DNA of 64,000 nucleotides, from the NCBI RefSeq assembly GCF_900112675.1, contig NZ_FOMQ01000004.1, positions 1-64,000 of the forward strand. The letters run 5' to 3'. Origin of the DNA: Paracidovorax konjaci (lineage in GTDB: Bacteria; Pseudomonadota; Gammaproteobacteria; Burkholderiales; Burkholderiaceae_C). Every line of letters starts with the position of its first letter. Within the stretch, counting starts at the first letter, position 1. Made by a program: the position numbers and the translations under genes. The notes below the pieces were generated by a model, which ran no database searches, was not told the DNA's origin, and saw only the letters and a list, made by a program, of their open reading frames with translations. This document shows, in pieces, positions 16,688-24,552 of this stretch.

Positions 16688-17311
16688 GACGGCCACCGCA
16701 GCAGCTCATCGACCAGCGCGGTGATTTCCTGCGCCGCTGCACTAGCGGGAGCCGTCTCCCGCGCCAACCGGCCTGCAGCCACACTGTCGGCGAAGACGAT
16801 GCGCTGACGCACCTCGCTGCGCAGCGCTGGCAACGGCTGTTCTGCCAAGGCTTGCCGTGCTTCGCGCCCGATTAACGCGCCGGTTGATGACAAAGGCCGC
16901 GTGTAGCGCAGGCCGGAACACTTGGGCCTCACGGATCAGCGCCACCATCTCGGCGCTGGCCCACAGGTCGTAGGGGCTAGGCTGCACCGGGATCAGCACG
17001 CGCTCGGCCGCCAGCAGCGCAGAGCGTGCCAAGGCAGCGATCCTGGGTGGCCCGTCGATGATGACGTGATCGGCTCGCCTGGCGAGCTCTGGGGCTTCCA
17101 GGTGCAGTGTTTCGCGTGCCAGGCCCACGGCGCTGAACAGCCGGGGCAAGCCCTGCTGGCTTCTACGCTGCGTCCAGTCCAGTGATGACCCCTGCGGGTC
17201 GGCATCCAGCAGGATGACGTGCTGGCCGCGCAGCGCCAGTTCGCCCGCGATGTGCGTGGCGAGCGTGGTTTTGCCGACGCCGCCTTTTTGGTTGAGCAAG
17301 GCAACGATCAT
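16684..17311 (-). pseudogene. parA: ParA-family partition ATPase with a frameshift
   Basis: The start MIVALLNQKGGVGKTTLATH is intact, with Walker A KGGVGKT at residues 9-15. Family-typical sequence follows (VILLDADPQGSSLDW, then DHVIIDGPP) to about codon 145 (AFVINRR). There the frame is lost; the typical C-terminal part (LIGREARQALAEQPLP to the end) continues in another frame and stops at 16684, coupled by ATGA to the next gene. The 628-base length is one more than a multiple of three. From the family pattern, about eight bases appear to be missing near 16,871-16,878. The Walker motifs remain, but the C-terminal helices would be replaced, so the product is probably not functional. A sequence error is possible. 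Confidence 0.75.
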
Positions 17312-17427
17312 GGCGCGGCCCTCCAGCTTGGAAGACCGGACTGTTTTTGCCGCGCCGAACAGGGTGGTTTTTGGAGTTTTTGCTGGCTGGTTTTTCGGCC
17401 TGCGGCAGTTGTCCACCGCAATGCTGC

Positions 17428-17449
17428 TTCTCTATCAATAGTTAGAGAA
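17428..17449. promoter_or_regulatory. parA: Inverted repeat upstream of parA, probable operator
   Basis: TTCTCTA (17,428-17,434) and TAGAGAA (17,443-17,449) form a 7-bp inverted repeat separated by TCAATAGT. It lies about 120 bases before the parA start in an AT-rich patch that also repeats GTTAGA. It is probably the parA promoter-operator or a centromere-like binding site for the small partition protein (inference). Confidence 0.45.
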
Positions 17450-17510
17450 TTTAAGTTAGTAATGTTAGAGGGGTCGCAAACCCGCGCCGTTACTGGCTTT
17501 CCGGCGTTTT

Positions 17511-17552
17511 CGTACTCCTGATAGCACGATAGGCGTACTCCTGATAGCACGA
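17511..17552. repeat. Tandem iteron-like repeats between repA and parA
   Basis: Two perfect 19-base direct repeats, CGTACTCCTGATAGCACGA, start at 17,511 and 17,534, a 23-base period. The 15-base inner part CCTGATAGCACGATA recurs at 15,213-15,227 in the candidate oriT region. Position next to a replication initiator gene and phased spacing fit iterons or partition-protein sites. Confidence 0.6.
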
Positions 17553-17576
17553 CCCCATCCACAGCTTGTCCTGCTG

Positions 17577-18437
17577 TTATCCCCGTGCCGTCTGCGGCAC
17601 GGGTCGGAAGGTCAGCAATTCCATGTCGTCCTCGGGAATCCGCACGATGCCCAGCTCGTACCCCGGCAGCGATTGCCGGGCGACCAGCGCCCGCAGGTCG
17701 TAGGCAAAATCCGAGAACCGCGTGCTGCTGCCCGACTTGCGGTGCAGATGCCGGAAGTCGAACTGCCAGCCGTATTCCTGCCTGCCACCATGCTTGCGCA
17801 CCAAGCGGTACAGCCAGCGCTCGATACCGCCCGTGAATCGGAAGTACGTCGGGTCGATGGTCAGCACCAGGGCGGCGTCCAGCACACCCGCATAGAACCA
17901 GTCCGGCAGGATCAGTTCGATGCCCAGCGGCGTACCTCTGGCATCGGCCAGTTCTTTCCATTCGTTGATCCACGAGAAGCGGTGCAGGCGCCTCCCGGTC
18001 GTCTCGCGGATGGACGTGGCCACCGTGGTCGATTGCAGCCGATCCAGCGCGGCCTTGAGGCGCTGGTAGTCGCGCAGCGACTTGCCGCGCCCGATGAAGC
18101 GCAGGATCTCGTAGGGCGTGGCCTGCATCCGCCGGGACGGCTGGATGCCCGCGTCCTTGGCTTCGACGATCTGGCTGGCCGCCCAGATCAGGATGTCGGC
18201 ATCCCAGATGGTGGCAATACCATGCTCCTGCGTGCCTTCCACGCGGATGGTGATGTTGCCGCTGCGAAAGTCGATCGGTGCTGTGCGCCGCGACTTCGCC
18301 AGCGAGAAGAATGGATAGGCCATCAAGTCCTGGGCATCGCGCGGTGCCATATCCTCGCCCGGCAGTGCGCGGAACAGGTCGAGCTGTTCGCGCTGCTGCA
18401 AGGCGCGCCCTGGTGGGCGGGACATGGCGATGGCCAC
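17577..18437 (-). CDS. repA: Replication initiator protein A (RepA, plasmid type)
   Basis: This 286-residue replication initiator is of the type found in Tn4371-family ICEs and broad-host-range plasmids. It starts replication of the excised circle. Recognisable segments include the N-terminal FRALPGEDMAPRDAQDLMAY, the FRSGNITIRVEG strand, and winged-helix parts around ATPYEILRFIGRG and SWINEWKELAD. The frame is intact. Iteron-like repeats lie just after its stop codon. It follows the small helix-turn-helix gene by about 15 bases. Confidence 0.85.
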   Translation of the reverse strand: MAIAMSRPPGRALQQREQLDLFRALPGEDMAPRDAQDLMAYPFFSLAKSRRTAPIDFRSGNITIRVEGTQEHGIATIWDADILIWAASQIVEAKDAGIQPSRRMQATPYEILRFIGRGKSLRDYQRLKAALDRLQSTTVATSIRETTGRRLHRFSWINEWKELADARGTPLGIELILPDWFYAGVLDAALVLTIDPTYFRFTGGIERWLYRLVRKHGGRQEYGWQFDFRHLHRKSGSSTRFSDFAYDLRALVARQSLPGYELGIVRIPEDDMELLTFRPVPQTARG

Positions 18438-18451
18438 CGGCGATGCGCCGA

Positions 18452-18733
18452 TCAGCGCGCACGGCTGTCAGCCGAGTGGTGCTCGGCATATTCAGGATCG
18501 GAAGTGGTCTCGAAGCTGCGCGTTTCCGCCCAGGCATCGAGGTCAGCCACGGCGTACATCACACGGCGGCCGAACTTGCGAAACTTCGGGCCACCACCGA
18601 TGACGCGCTGTTTCTCCAGCGTGCGCGGTGACAGGCGCAGGTAGTCGGCAGCTTCATCGTTGGTGAGATAGCGCTGGGGCTGCGCAGGTGTGGCAGCGGG
18701 AGCGGCGGCAGGCCGCAAGGGAGCGGGTCGCAT
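18452..18733 (-). CDS. AlpA/excisionase-like helix-turn-helix protein
   Basis: This 93-residue protein has a MerR/AlpA-type helix-turn-helix: YLTNDEAADYLRLSPRTLEK then FRKFGRRVMYAVADLDAW, the classic excisionase pattern. The N-terminus is Ala/Pro-rich. ATG at 18733 is chosen because GGAGG lies 8 bases upstream; in-frame upstream starts lack a ribosome site. Homologues precede repA in Tn4371-family ICEs. It could act as an excisionase or as a repA regulator; the sequence does not decide between them. Confidence 0.8.
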   Translation of the reverse strand: MRPAPLRPAAAPAATPAQPQRYLTNDEAADYLRLSPRTLEKQRVIGGGPKFRKFGRRVMYAVADLDAWAETRSFETTSDPEYAEHHSADSRAR

Positions 18734-18816
18734 GATGTGAACCTCCATCGGTCGGTAAAGCCCGGCCACACAGCGCGACCGGATGGAGGCAGTCTCAAGA
18801 AACGTGGGGTTCTTGC

Positions 18817-19098
18817 TCAGGGACGTTCTGCAGCGGATGCGAAACGTCCCTCCGCATGCGGCGGAATGGGGGGAAGCTGCGCCAGACGGCGATAGCCGCC
18901 GCGCATCAGCCCATCGCCACGGCGCACCAGCCGCCGCACGCGGGCGCGCAAGGCGCTGTCGGCGTGCCAGTCGGCGGCCACGGCATCCACACCAAACAGC
19001 CCTTCGGCCACCTCGCGCAAGGACGCGCCCGCGAGGGTCGCGTCCAGCGCCTGAAGCGCCACGGCGAAACGGCGTGCTACGAGGCCATCGTCAAAACG
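18817..19098 (-). pseudogene. DUF2285 protein remnant (C-terminal part only)
   Basis: About 90 codons match the C-terminal end of the DUF2285 proteins encoded upstream of repA in this ICE family (VALQALDATLAGASLREVAE, then ALRARVRRLVRRGDGLMRGG). Complete family members are about 230-260 residues. Here an in-frame TGA at 19,099-19,101 ends the match, and nothing upstream to 19,348 resembles the missing N-terminal part. A GTG at 19,062 could in principle start an 81-residue product. The gene looks truncated by deletion. Confidence 0.65.
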
Positions 19099-19348
19099 TC
19101 ATGGGTGAAGCGTAAACTGGCAGTGTCAAGACCGATGAACTCCGATGCGTTGCTGAAATCGTCCGAGTGCGACGGCGGCAATGCACTCCAATGGCATGCC
19201 GCGTCGGTCAGCTTGCCGCAGCCCGCGCCAGGCATCATGACCGATTCGATCTGGCACGCACCGCTACGGTGCAACACTGCCGATTCAGACCGAACGGGTC
19301 ACAGACCAGACCGAAATAGACACAGTGCGCCCCGCTTGGCGGTGGCGC

Positions 19349-19696
19349 TCAATCGGTGATTGAGCCGTTGTCTTCGGCCAGTTGCAGGTATTCCGACAAC
19401 CGTCGCACAGGCTGGAAATAGCGATCCCGCATCACCGACTGCTGGCGCGGCCCGACGATGGCGGCCAGGTCGGATAGCTTCACCGTTCCCAATGCAGGCA
19501 TGCCAATCCCCAAGTCGATCAGGCCGTGGGCAGTATCGCCATCGGCTGGGTCGAGCGAAGCTAGCAGCCAGGTGGCATGCGCATCTGGCGTGAACAGGCG
19601 CACCACGGGCAGCGGGTCGGTGTCCTGCCCGGCGGCGCGGGCCTGGCCGTTGGATAGCAGGCTCGTGCGCTCGTCGGCGGTGATGAGCGAGGTCAT
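19349..19696 (-). CDS. DUF2958 domain protein of the ICE backbone
   Basis: This 115-residue protein is widespread in Tn4371-type ICEs. It starts MTSLITADERTSLLSNGQAR and contains PVVRLFTPDAHATWLLASLD and the conserved HGLIDLGIGMPALGTV. The family has no assigned function; some annotations place it near single-stranded DNA metabolism genes. The chosen ATG at 19696 starts directly on the domain; longer open frames upstream read through repetitive leader DNA. The TIR islet lies beyond it on the opposite strand. Confidence 0.8.
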   Translation of the reverse strand: MTSLITADERTSLLSNGQARAAGQDTDPLPVVRLFTPDAHATWLLASLDPADGDTAHGLIDLGIGMPALGTVKLSDLAAIVGPRQQSVMRDRYFQPVRRLSEYLQLAEDNGSITD

Positions 19697-19937
19697 ATCT
19701 GTATTCCCACGGATGTGCGGAGCAGCAGAGGCGCTTTCACACCTTCCCACGAAAGCACAGATGCGCAAGCCCACGCATCCGCAGAAGCGTAGAAGCACGA
19801 AGGCACATGCACGGAAGTCAGGAAAGACACGGATCAGGCTCTCCGCTTTTGAAGAAGGCCGCCGATGCGGATTTCAGTAAAAGAACAAACAGACTAAATG
19901 AACACTATAGATTGTAGCTCTATAGGGTTCAATAGGT

Positions 19938-19973
19938 TGTCATTCTGGATTTTGGGGAAAGTTCAGAATGACA
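19938..19973 (+). promoter_or_regulatory. 10-bp inverted repeat spanning the XRE ribosome site and start codon
   Basis: TGTCATTCTG (19,938-19,947) and CAGAATGACA (19,964-19,973) are exact reverse complements separated by 16 bases. The right arm contains the ATG (19,968-19,970) of the XRE gene and the loop carries its ribosome site (TGGGGAAAG). As RNA the hairpin would hide the start codon; as DNA it would be a symmetric operator for the XRE protein. Both are inference; the repeat itself is exact. Confidence 0.6.
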
Positions 19974-20261
19974 GCGTTCAAGCCATCGTTGCCCGATGCA
20001 CTGCGGCGGATCAGAAAGGCACGTGGTTTGAGCCAGGAGGCGTTTTCGGATGTATCCAGCCGAACTTACCTCAGCTCTCTAGAGCGAGGGCTGAAAAGCC
20101 CAACATTGAATAAAATTGAAGATGTTTGTGCCGTGCTGGATGTTCACCCACTCACGCTGCTGGTCCTTGCGTATGCAGGTAGTGATCCAAAAAACGTCCA
20201 CGAACTGATGGATCACATTGCTCGGGAAGTTTCATCGTTTTCCGAGCATCCGAATAAATAA
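19968..20261 (+). CDS. XRE-family helix-turn-helix regulator of the TIR islet
   Basis: The 97-residue protein is almost only a Cro/C1-type helix-turn-helix: LPDALRRIRKARGLSQEAFS, then SSRTYLSSLERGLKSPTLNK, then IEDVCAVLDVHPLTLLV. It is the first gene of a three-gene rightward operon in DNA visibly richer in A+T than the ICE backbone. It resembles the short regulators that control restriction-modification and other defence loci. It probably represses its own operon through the inverted repeat at its start codon. Confidence 0.85.
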   Translation: MTAFKPSLPDALRRIRKARGLSQEAFSDVSSRTYLSSLERGLKSPTLNKIEDVCAVLDVHPLTLLVLAYAGSDPKNVHELMDHIAREVSSFSEHPNK

Positions 20262-20274
20262 AGGGAGGTGATTC

Positions 20275-20562
20275 GTGTTCAAAATTACCGGACTGGATAA
20301 GCTTCAGAAAAACCTGAAAGATGCGCAGCGCGCCTTGAGTGAGTTAGATGGCGAACTGGGGGTCGTAAACTTTGATCCAAATGATCCCGCCAGCATTGAG
20401 GGTGCAATTCAATCGGTCAATCGAATGATCGACGACCGCTTGGGAGAATATTCTTCGAACCCTATCGTTGGCCCTCTCGCAGAACAAATGAAGGAAAAGT
20501 ATCGGGAGAGTATTCTTGAAAAAGCGGCAGAAGCTAGATTGAAGTCGGACGGGGATGATTGA
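20275..20562 (+). CDS. Small protein of unknown function in the TIR operon
   Basis: I do not recognise this 95-residue protein. It starts with GTG at 20275, supported by GGGAGG at 20,262-20,267. It is predicted to be mostly helical and soluble, with no signal peptide: an amphipathic N-terminal stretch (LDKLQKNLKDAQRALSEL), a central acidic part, and a C-terminal helix (AEQMKEKYRESILEKAAEAR). The stop codon overlaps the ATG of the TIR gene by one base (TGATG), so the two are co-translated and the product may be a partner, sensor or inhibitor of the TIR protein (inference). Confidence 0.7.
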   Translation: MFKITGLDKLQKNLKDAQRALSELDGELGVVNFDPNDPASIEGAIQSVNRMIDDRLGEYSSNPIVGPLAEQMKEKYRESILEKAAEARLKSDGDD

Positions 20563-21458
20563 TGGCTCAAGACTTATTCTCGGAAATAAACAATGCAGTT
20601 CTAGACTTGCAGTCCTCACAGCTTCAAACCTACGAAAGACCTCTCAAAAAATTGGCTCAACTGCTACGACATCCCGACCTTGAGCCATACAACGCCGAGC
20701 TCACGGAAGGTCTCGACGTTGAGGCGTTCATCGCTGAAAGTGAAAAGACCGGGGGCAGCATGGTTGGAAGCGCCCAGCTTGCTTGGCCAGATGACCCCAA
20801 ACAGGCGCTGGGGTTGACGTTGCTTTTAATCGAGAAGCTGGCGGCAGATCCCGGCTACGCTACCAATTTCGGACACCATTTTTTCTATTCCGGGAAAAAG
20901 GTCATTGCTGGAATCCACGCACTTACTGGCCAGCTAATCATTCCCTTTGTGCGGGATTACAAGCATTACATCCAGGCCAAGGGGAGCACGGATGCCATGT
21001 TAAAAGCTCAATTTTCGCGCAAGGTATTTATTGTTCATGGTCATGATGATGGTGCTCGTGAAACAGTGGCGCGATTTCTTGAGCGAATCGGGCTTGAAGC
21101 CATTATCTTGCACGAACAGGCTAACCAAGGGCGAACAATTATCGAAAAAGTGGTGGCTCACAGTGATGTTGGTTTCGCAGTAGTTCTGCTTACGCCAGAC
21201 GATGAGGGTTGCGTAAAAGGAGGAACGCCTGAGCCAAGAGCCCGTCAGAATGTGCTTTTGGAATTAGGATACTTCATTGGCCGTCTGGGCAGAGACAAGG
21301 TATGTGCTCTCAAACGCGGGACGCTGGAAATTCCAAGCGATTTCGCCGGTGTCGTTTGGGAGACGATGGATAGCGGCGGGGGCTGGAAACAGGCACTTGC
21401 GCGTGAGCTTGAAGCTGCCGGTCATAGCATCGACTGGAATAAGGTCATGCGTGCATAG
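20562..21458 (+). CDS. TIR-like nucleotide-binding protein (PF10137-type), probable defence effector
   Basis: The 298-residue protein has an N-terminal helical part of about 150 residues, containing EPYNAELTEGLDVEAFIAES. A C-terminal TIR-like domain begins at KVFIVHGHDDGARETVARFL (residues 154-173). The domain continues with LHEQANQGRTIIEK, the strand VGFAVVLLTPDDEG and RQNVLLELGYFIGRLGR, where Glu234 is the likely catalytic glutamate of NAD-cleaving TIR domains. This domain type (CAP12/Pycsar-effector TIR) occurs in NADase effectors of antiphage systems. It is the last gene of the XRE/unknown/TIR operon. NAD cleavage and defence are inferred from the family. Confidence 0.8.
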   Translation: MAQDLFSEINNAVLDLQSSQLQTYERPLKKLAQLLRHPDLEPYNAELTEGLDVEAFIAESEKTGGSMVGSAQLAWPDDPKQALGLTLLLIEKLAADPGYATNFGHHFFYSGKKVIAGIHALTGQLIIPFVRDYKHYIQAKGSTDAMLKAQFSRKVFIVHGHDDGARETVARFLERIGLEAIILHEQANQGRTIIEKVVAHSDVGFAVVLLTPDDEGCVKGGTPEPRARQNVLLELGYFIGRLGRDKVCALKRGTLEIPSDFAGVVWETMDSGGGWKQALARELEAAGHSIDWNKVMRA

Positions 21459-21464
21459 AGTTGT

Positions 21465-21486
21465 GCCCCGCCGTAATGGGCGGGGC
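21465..21486. terminator. Hairpin between the convergent TIR and DUF736 genes
   Basis: GCCCCGCC (21,465-21,472) and GGCGGGGC (21,479-21,486) form an 8-bp GC stem with a 6-base loop just after the TIR stop codon. No T-run follows on either strand, so its strength as a terminator is uncertain. Confidence 0.45.
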
Positions 21487-21500
21487 GCGGTGAGCGACTA

Positions 21501-21814
21501 TCAGGCGGCCTTGGGCTTGCTGCGCGACCAGATCAGGTCGTGCGTGCCGTCCTCGTTCTCGATCAGACGGGCATAGATCGTCGCCGGGAACGAAGGATCG
21601 TCCAGGGTCACGGACACATAGGGGCGTCCGCCTCGCTGGTCTTCTTCCACGCTGCGCCAATGTCGTGGCCAGCCGCTTGCAGGCAGAAGTCGGGGGCGCT
21701 TTCGTTCTCGCCTTTGTCGTTGGCAACCAGCTTGACCTTGACGTTGAGTGTCAGGGTGCGAAGCGTGCCGGTGAAGCCGTCTTTCTCTGCGGTGAAGGTG
21801 CCGATGTTTGCCAT
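21501..21814 (-). pseudogene. DUF736 protein of the ICE backbone with a frameshift
   Basis: The gene starts [20 protein letters not shown] and follows the DUF736 pattern to KKTSEAD (about codon 62), then shifts frame and stops early. The other frame continues directly with the expected end ([20 protein letters not shown], then [13 protein letters not shown]). The 314-base length is one short of a multiple of three, consistent with loss of a single G in a short G-run near 21,628. An intact member is about 104 residues. Function of DUF736 is unknown; it is common on ICEs. As read, the truncated product has 68 residues. Confidence 0.78.
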
Positions 21815-22256
21815 GATGAATTTCCTTTCGGTTGAACAGGGTTCGCGCCCATCGCGTCCTGTTGTGATCCGACCGGCGGGGGACGGGCTGGCTGCACCGC
21901 TTGCGGGCGCAACGCAGTGGAGCGCCTGAAAACGAAAAGAATTTGTCCCGCGAGGAATGCGCGCAGCGCAGGGGGAATTGTTTTCGCTGGAAGGTTGCAG
22001 CTATAGAAGACCGGCCACCGCCAGGATTCACATACAGACAGGACGCCTTGGCCCGACCCGCTCCGAAAGGAAACATGGCCGACTCGGCTCCCCGCGTGAC
22101 GGCTTCACCGGCTTGCGCCCTAACACGGCCAGGTCAATGCCCCAATGACAAAGCAAGAGCGCCCCTGCTGCAGGGGGGGGCTGAAAGGTACTTGGGCGTC
22201 TCCACGTCGCCTGATCGAAGGTGGCGGCGTGACAGTTTAGAGTTGTGGATGTCCAA

Positions 22257-22287
22257 CCGGGCGCGGCCACTGCCGCGCCCGGATTTT
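22257..22287 (+). terminator. Rho-independent terminator on the plus strand
   Basis: CCGGGCGCGGC (22,257-22,267) pairs with GCCGCGCCCGG (22,272-22,282) around a 4-base loop, and ATTTTT follows immediately on the plus strand. The 11-bp stem and T-run are textbook. No plus-strand gene precedes it, so it either ends an unseen transcript or isolates the DUF736 region. Confidence 0.65.
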
Positions 22288-22291
22288 TGAC

Positions 22292-22368
22292 CACCAGCCC
22301 CAAGGCGAAACGGCTTGGGGCTGGTGCTGATCGGGCTGCAAAGCGCCTTGGTCGAAACCAAGGCGCTT
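22292..22368 (-). terminator. Two strong stem-loops downstream of parB
   Basis: The first after the parB stop has 12-bp arms, AAGCGCCTTGGT (22,341-22,352) and its complement (22,357-22,368). Read on the minus strand its loop is TTCG, an extra-stable tetraloop. The second has 13-bp arms (CACCAGCCCCAAG at 22,292-22,304, complement at 22,314-22,326). Neither has a strong T-run. They probably end or protect the parB mRNA. Confidence 0.55.
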
Positions 22369-22386
22369 GCTTTACGGATGGGAAGA

Positions 22387-24471
22387 TCACGCGGCCAGGG
22401 CCTCAGCCTGCGCCTGCTCATTCACCACGACGGCGGCTTCCTCCGGTGCTTCGGCTTCCTGGTCTGCCGCCACGTCTTGCGCGTCCTGCTGCGGGGCTGC
22501 GGCACGGAAGATGGCAGGCATCCAGCCGGTGCCGTCCGCCAGCCGTTCGGCTTCGCTGGCAATGTCGCCTTTCTTCAACTTCGCCAGCCGGGTGACGTGC
22601 TCCGGTGCGAATTCGCCCACGGCTTCCAGAATCGTGGCCTTCGGTACATGCTGGAAGTAGCCGTCTGCGGTCGGGTGCCACCATGCCGCCATGTCCAGCC
22701 CCACGGCCTGCGCCAGCTCCGCGCCGGGCTGGTGCGGTGTGGCGCGGGGCGTCACCACATCGACTGTGGATGCCACGCATACGGCCAGCAGGCGCACCAG
22801 TTCATCCTGCGGCTTCGCCAGCAGTGCGGCGAACTGTTCGCCGCTGTCCTCCGGCAAGGCTTCACCTGCTACCTGTTGCAGTTCGCGCAGTGCCACGGCG
22901 GCGGGCGATTCCGGCCAATCCGGGGCCAAGCCTCCCAGCCGGTCTTGCTGGGTCAGTTTCACGCCCAGCGGCAGATCGTGGCCGTAGTGGCTTTCCTGCA
23001 AGACGGTCTGCACCATGCCATGCACCAGCGAGGCCAGCGCCACCTGCGGATGCCGTGCGACTTCGATTTGCAGCGCGGCGGTACGGTGGGCGCTCAAGCG
23101 CTGCGCCAGTCGGTCGGACATGGCGGCGGGCTTGGGTGCGTCGTCGGCTTCCTCGCCTGCGTCGTCGTTCCCAGCTTCGCCTTCACTGCCGAAACCCTGC
23201 CGCAAGCGTTCCAAGGTGCGCAGCGCCTTGGCCTCGGCTTCGCGCAGCAGGCCGCGATGAATCACGGCATCGCCGTTGCGGTCGATGGTGACGATGGCAC
23301 CGGCGGCAGCTTTGACGGCTTCCCCGTAGTCCTGCAAGCCATCTTCCAGCGCCTGCAACTGTTCGCCCAGATGTTCGCCTTCCTCCTGCAAGGCGTCGGC
23401 CTTTTCTTCATCGTCAGCGTCCAGTGCGGCATCCACGGCCTCGGCCAGCGCCTGCATCTTGGTTTGCAGCTTCTCGATGCGTTGGGCTTCGCGCTTGTTC
23501 GGGCTGCGGCGTTGCCTCGGGGCGCGCTGGAAGGCTTGCAGGTCGGCATGGGTCGTGCCGGGGGTGGCATCCACCCATGCCCAGCCTTCGGCCTTCACCT
23601 CGGCGGCAAGGCTGGCCAGCTTTTCCTGCGCCAGCCGTTCCAGCAGCGTGGCATCGGTCAGATACACGCCGCTATCGGCTTCTGCAAACAGATCGCGGCG
23701 TGTGCCACCGCCTGCGGCCTCGTAGGCATCCAGCCCGACAAAACGCACCAGCGGATGCCGGTGGGCGTCAATCTCTCGCTCGGTCAGGCGGTCGCGCAGG
23801 TTGTGCGGGCTGCGCTGCCATGTGGGCGCATCGTAGAACGCGGTTTCCTGCGCGGCGTGGTCGTCGGTGATGGCAAGGGCCATCAACTGGTCAAGGCTCA
23901 CGGCCTCGGCCCGGTAGTCGGCCAGCAGCCGGGGCGAGACGTTCGCCAGCTTCAAGCGGCGCTGCACCACCAGCGGCGTGACGCTGAAATCTGCCGCTAT
24001 GTCCTCGATGGGGCGGCCTTCGGCCACCAGCGCGGCAAATGCCTCGAACTGGTCGGCGGGGTGCATGGCTTCGCGCTGCACGTTCTCGGTCAGGCTGGCG
24101 GTGCGGGCGGTGCCATCGGCCACCAACAGGCAAGGCACCTCCCATTCCCTGCTGATACGGCGCCTCTTCGCCAGCAGCTTAAGGGCGGCAAGGCGACGGC
24201 CTCCGGCCACGACTTCGTAACGCTCACCGTCAGCGGTCGCGGTCACGATCAGGTTTTGCAACAGGCCGACACGCTGGATGCTGGCGGCGAGTTCAGGAAT
24301 CGACATGCGCGGGGTCTTGCGGACGTTGCGGCCCGTGGGGCGCGATACCAGCCGCGACAGCGGCACCAGAATCAGATTCTTGCTCGGGTCGGCGGCTTCC
24401 AGCAGCACGGCAGGCGCGGCGCTGGCCGTGGCGTGGATGGCTTGGGCTTCGGTGTGGTTGATGGCGTTCAT
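22387..24471 (-). CDS. parB: ParB/RepB/Spo0J-family partition protein of the ICE
   Basis: This large 694-residue ParB-family protein is the form found in Tn4371-type ICEs. The N-terminal ParB nuclease-like/CTPase region includes LAASIQRVGLLQNLIVTATA, the VVAGGRRLAALKLL box and the ENVQREAMHPADQ motif. A helix-turn-helix domain follows (IAADFSVTPLVVQRRLKLAN). The long C-terminal half is rich in Ala and Glu with a coiled-coil-like stretch around residues 310-400. The frame is open throughout, unlike parA. It probably acts in ICE maintenance or single-strand DNA handling; the exact role in this family is not settled. Confidence 0.85.
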   Translation of the reverse strand: MNAINHTEAQAIHATASAAPAVLLEAADPSKNLILVPLSRLVSRPTGRNVRKTPRMSIPELAASIQRVGLLQNLIVTATADGERYEVVAGGRRLAALKLLAKRRRISREWEVPCLLVADGTARTASLTENVQREAMHPADQFEAFAALVAEGRPIEDIAADFSVTPLVVQRRLKLANVSPRLLADYRAEAVSLDQLMALAITDDHAAQETAFYDAPTWQRSPHNLRDRLTEREIDAHRHPLVRFVGLDAYEAAGGGTRRDLFAEADSGVYLTDATLLERLAQEKLASLAAEVKAEGWAWVDATPGTTHADLQAFQRAPRQRRSPNKREAQRIEKLQTKMQALAEAVDAALDADDEEKADALQEEGEHLGEQLQALEDGLQDYGEAVKAAAGAIVTIDRNGDAVIHRGLLREAEAKALRTLERLRQGFGSEGEAGNDDAGEEADDAPKPAAMSDRLAQRLSAHRTAALQIEVARHPQVALASLVHGMVQTVLQESHYGHDLPLGVKLTQQDRLGGLAPDWPESPAAVALRELQQVAGEALPEDSGEQFAALLAKPQDELVRLLAVCVASTVDVVTPRATPHQPGAELAQAVGLDMAAWWHPTADGYFQHVPKATILEAVGEFAPEHVTRLAKLKKGDIASEAERLADGTGWMPAIFRAAAPQQDAQDVAADQEAEAPEEAAVVVNEQAQAEALAA

Positions 24472-24552
24472 GATGAAAACTCCTTGCGATGATGGAATGC
24501 AGCAGCGAATGACGCGGCAAGGGTTGCTGCCTGCCCCTGCCGCGCAGGGAAA

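Larger units (their letters stand above)
21815..22386. other. Gene-free 570-base region with three stacked hairpins
   Basis: No convincing gene is seen between DUF736 and parB. The part nearest parB (22,257-22,368) holds three perfect stem-loops, described separately. The rest is GC-rich, with an AT-richer patch near 21,930-22,030 that may be the DUF736 promoter or leader. One of the hairpins points as a terminator to the plus strand, although no plus-strand gene is visible before it, so a small RNA is possible. Confidence 0.5.

Noticed and set aside
17511-17552. Short CRISPR-like array
   Set aside because: Only two repeats with a 4-base gap; the spacing fits iterons, not CRISPR.
17308-18537. 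Minus-strand open frame running through repA into parA
   Set aside because: It is out of frame with repA and has no domain; repA and parA are clear in the other frames.
22315-24492. Long plus-strand open frame of 725 codons antisense to parB
   Set aside because: It is the shadow of parB in GC-rich DNA; composition is His/Gln/Gly-rich with no domain, while parB reads clearly on the other strand.
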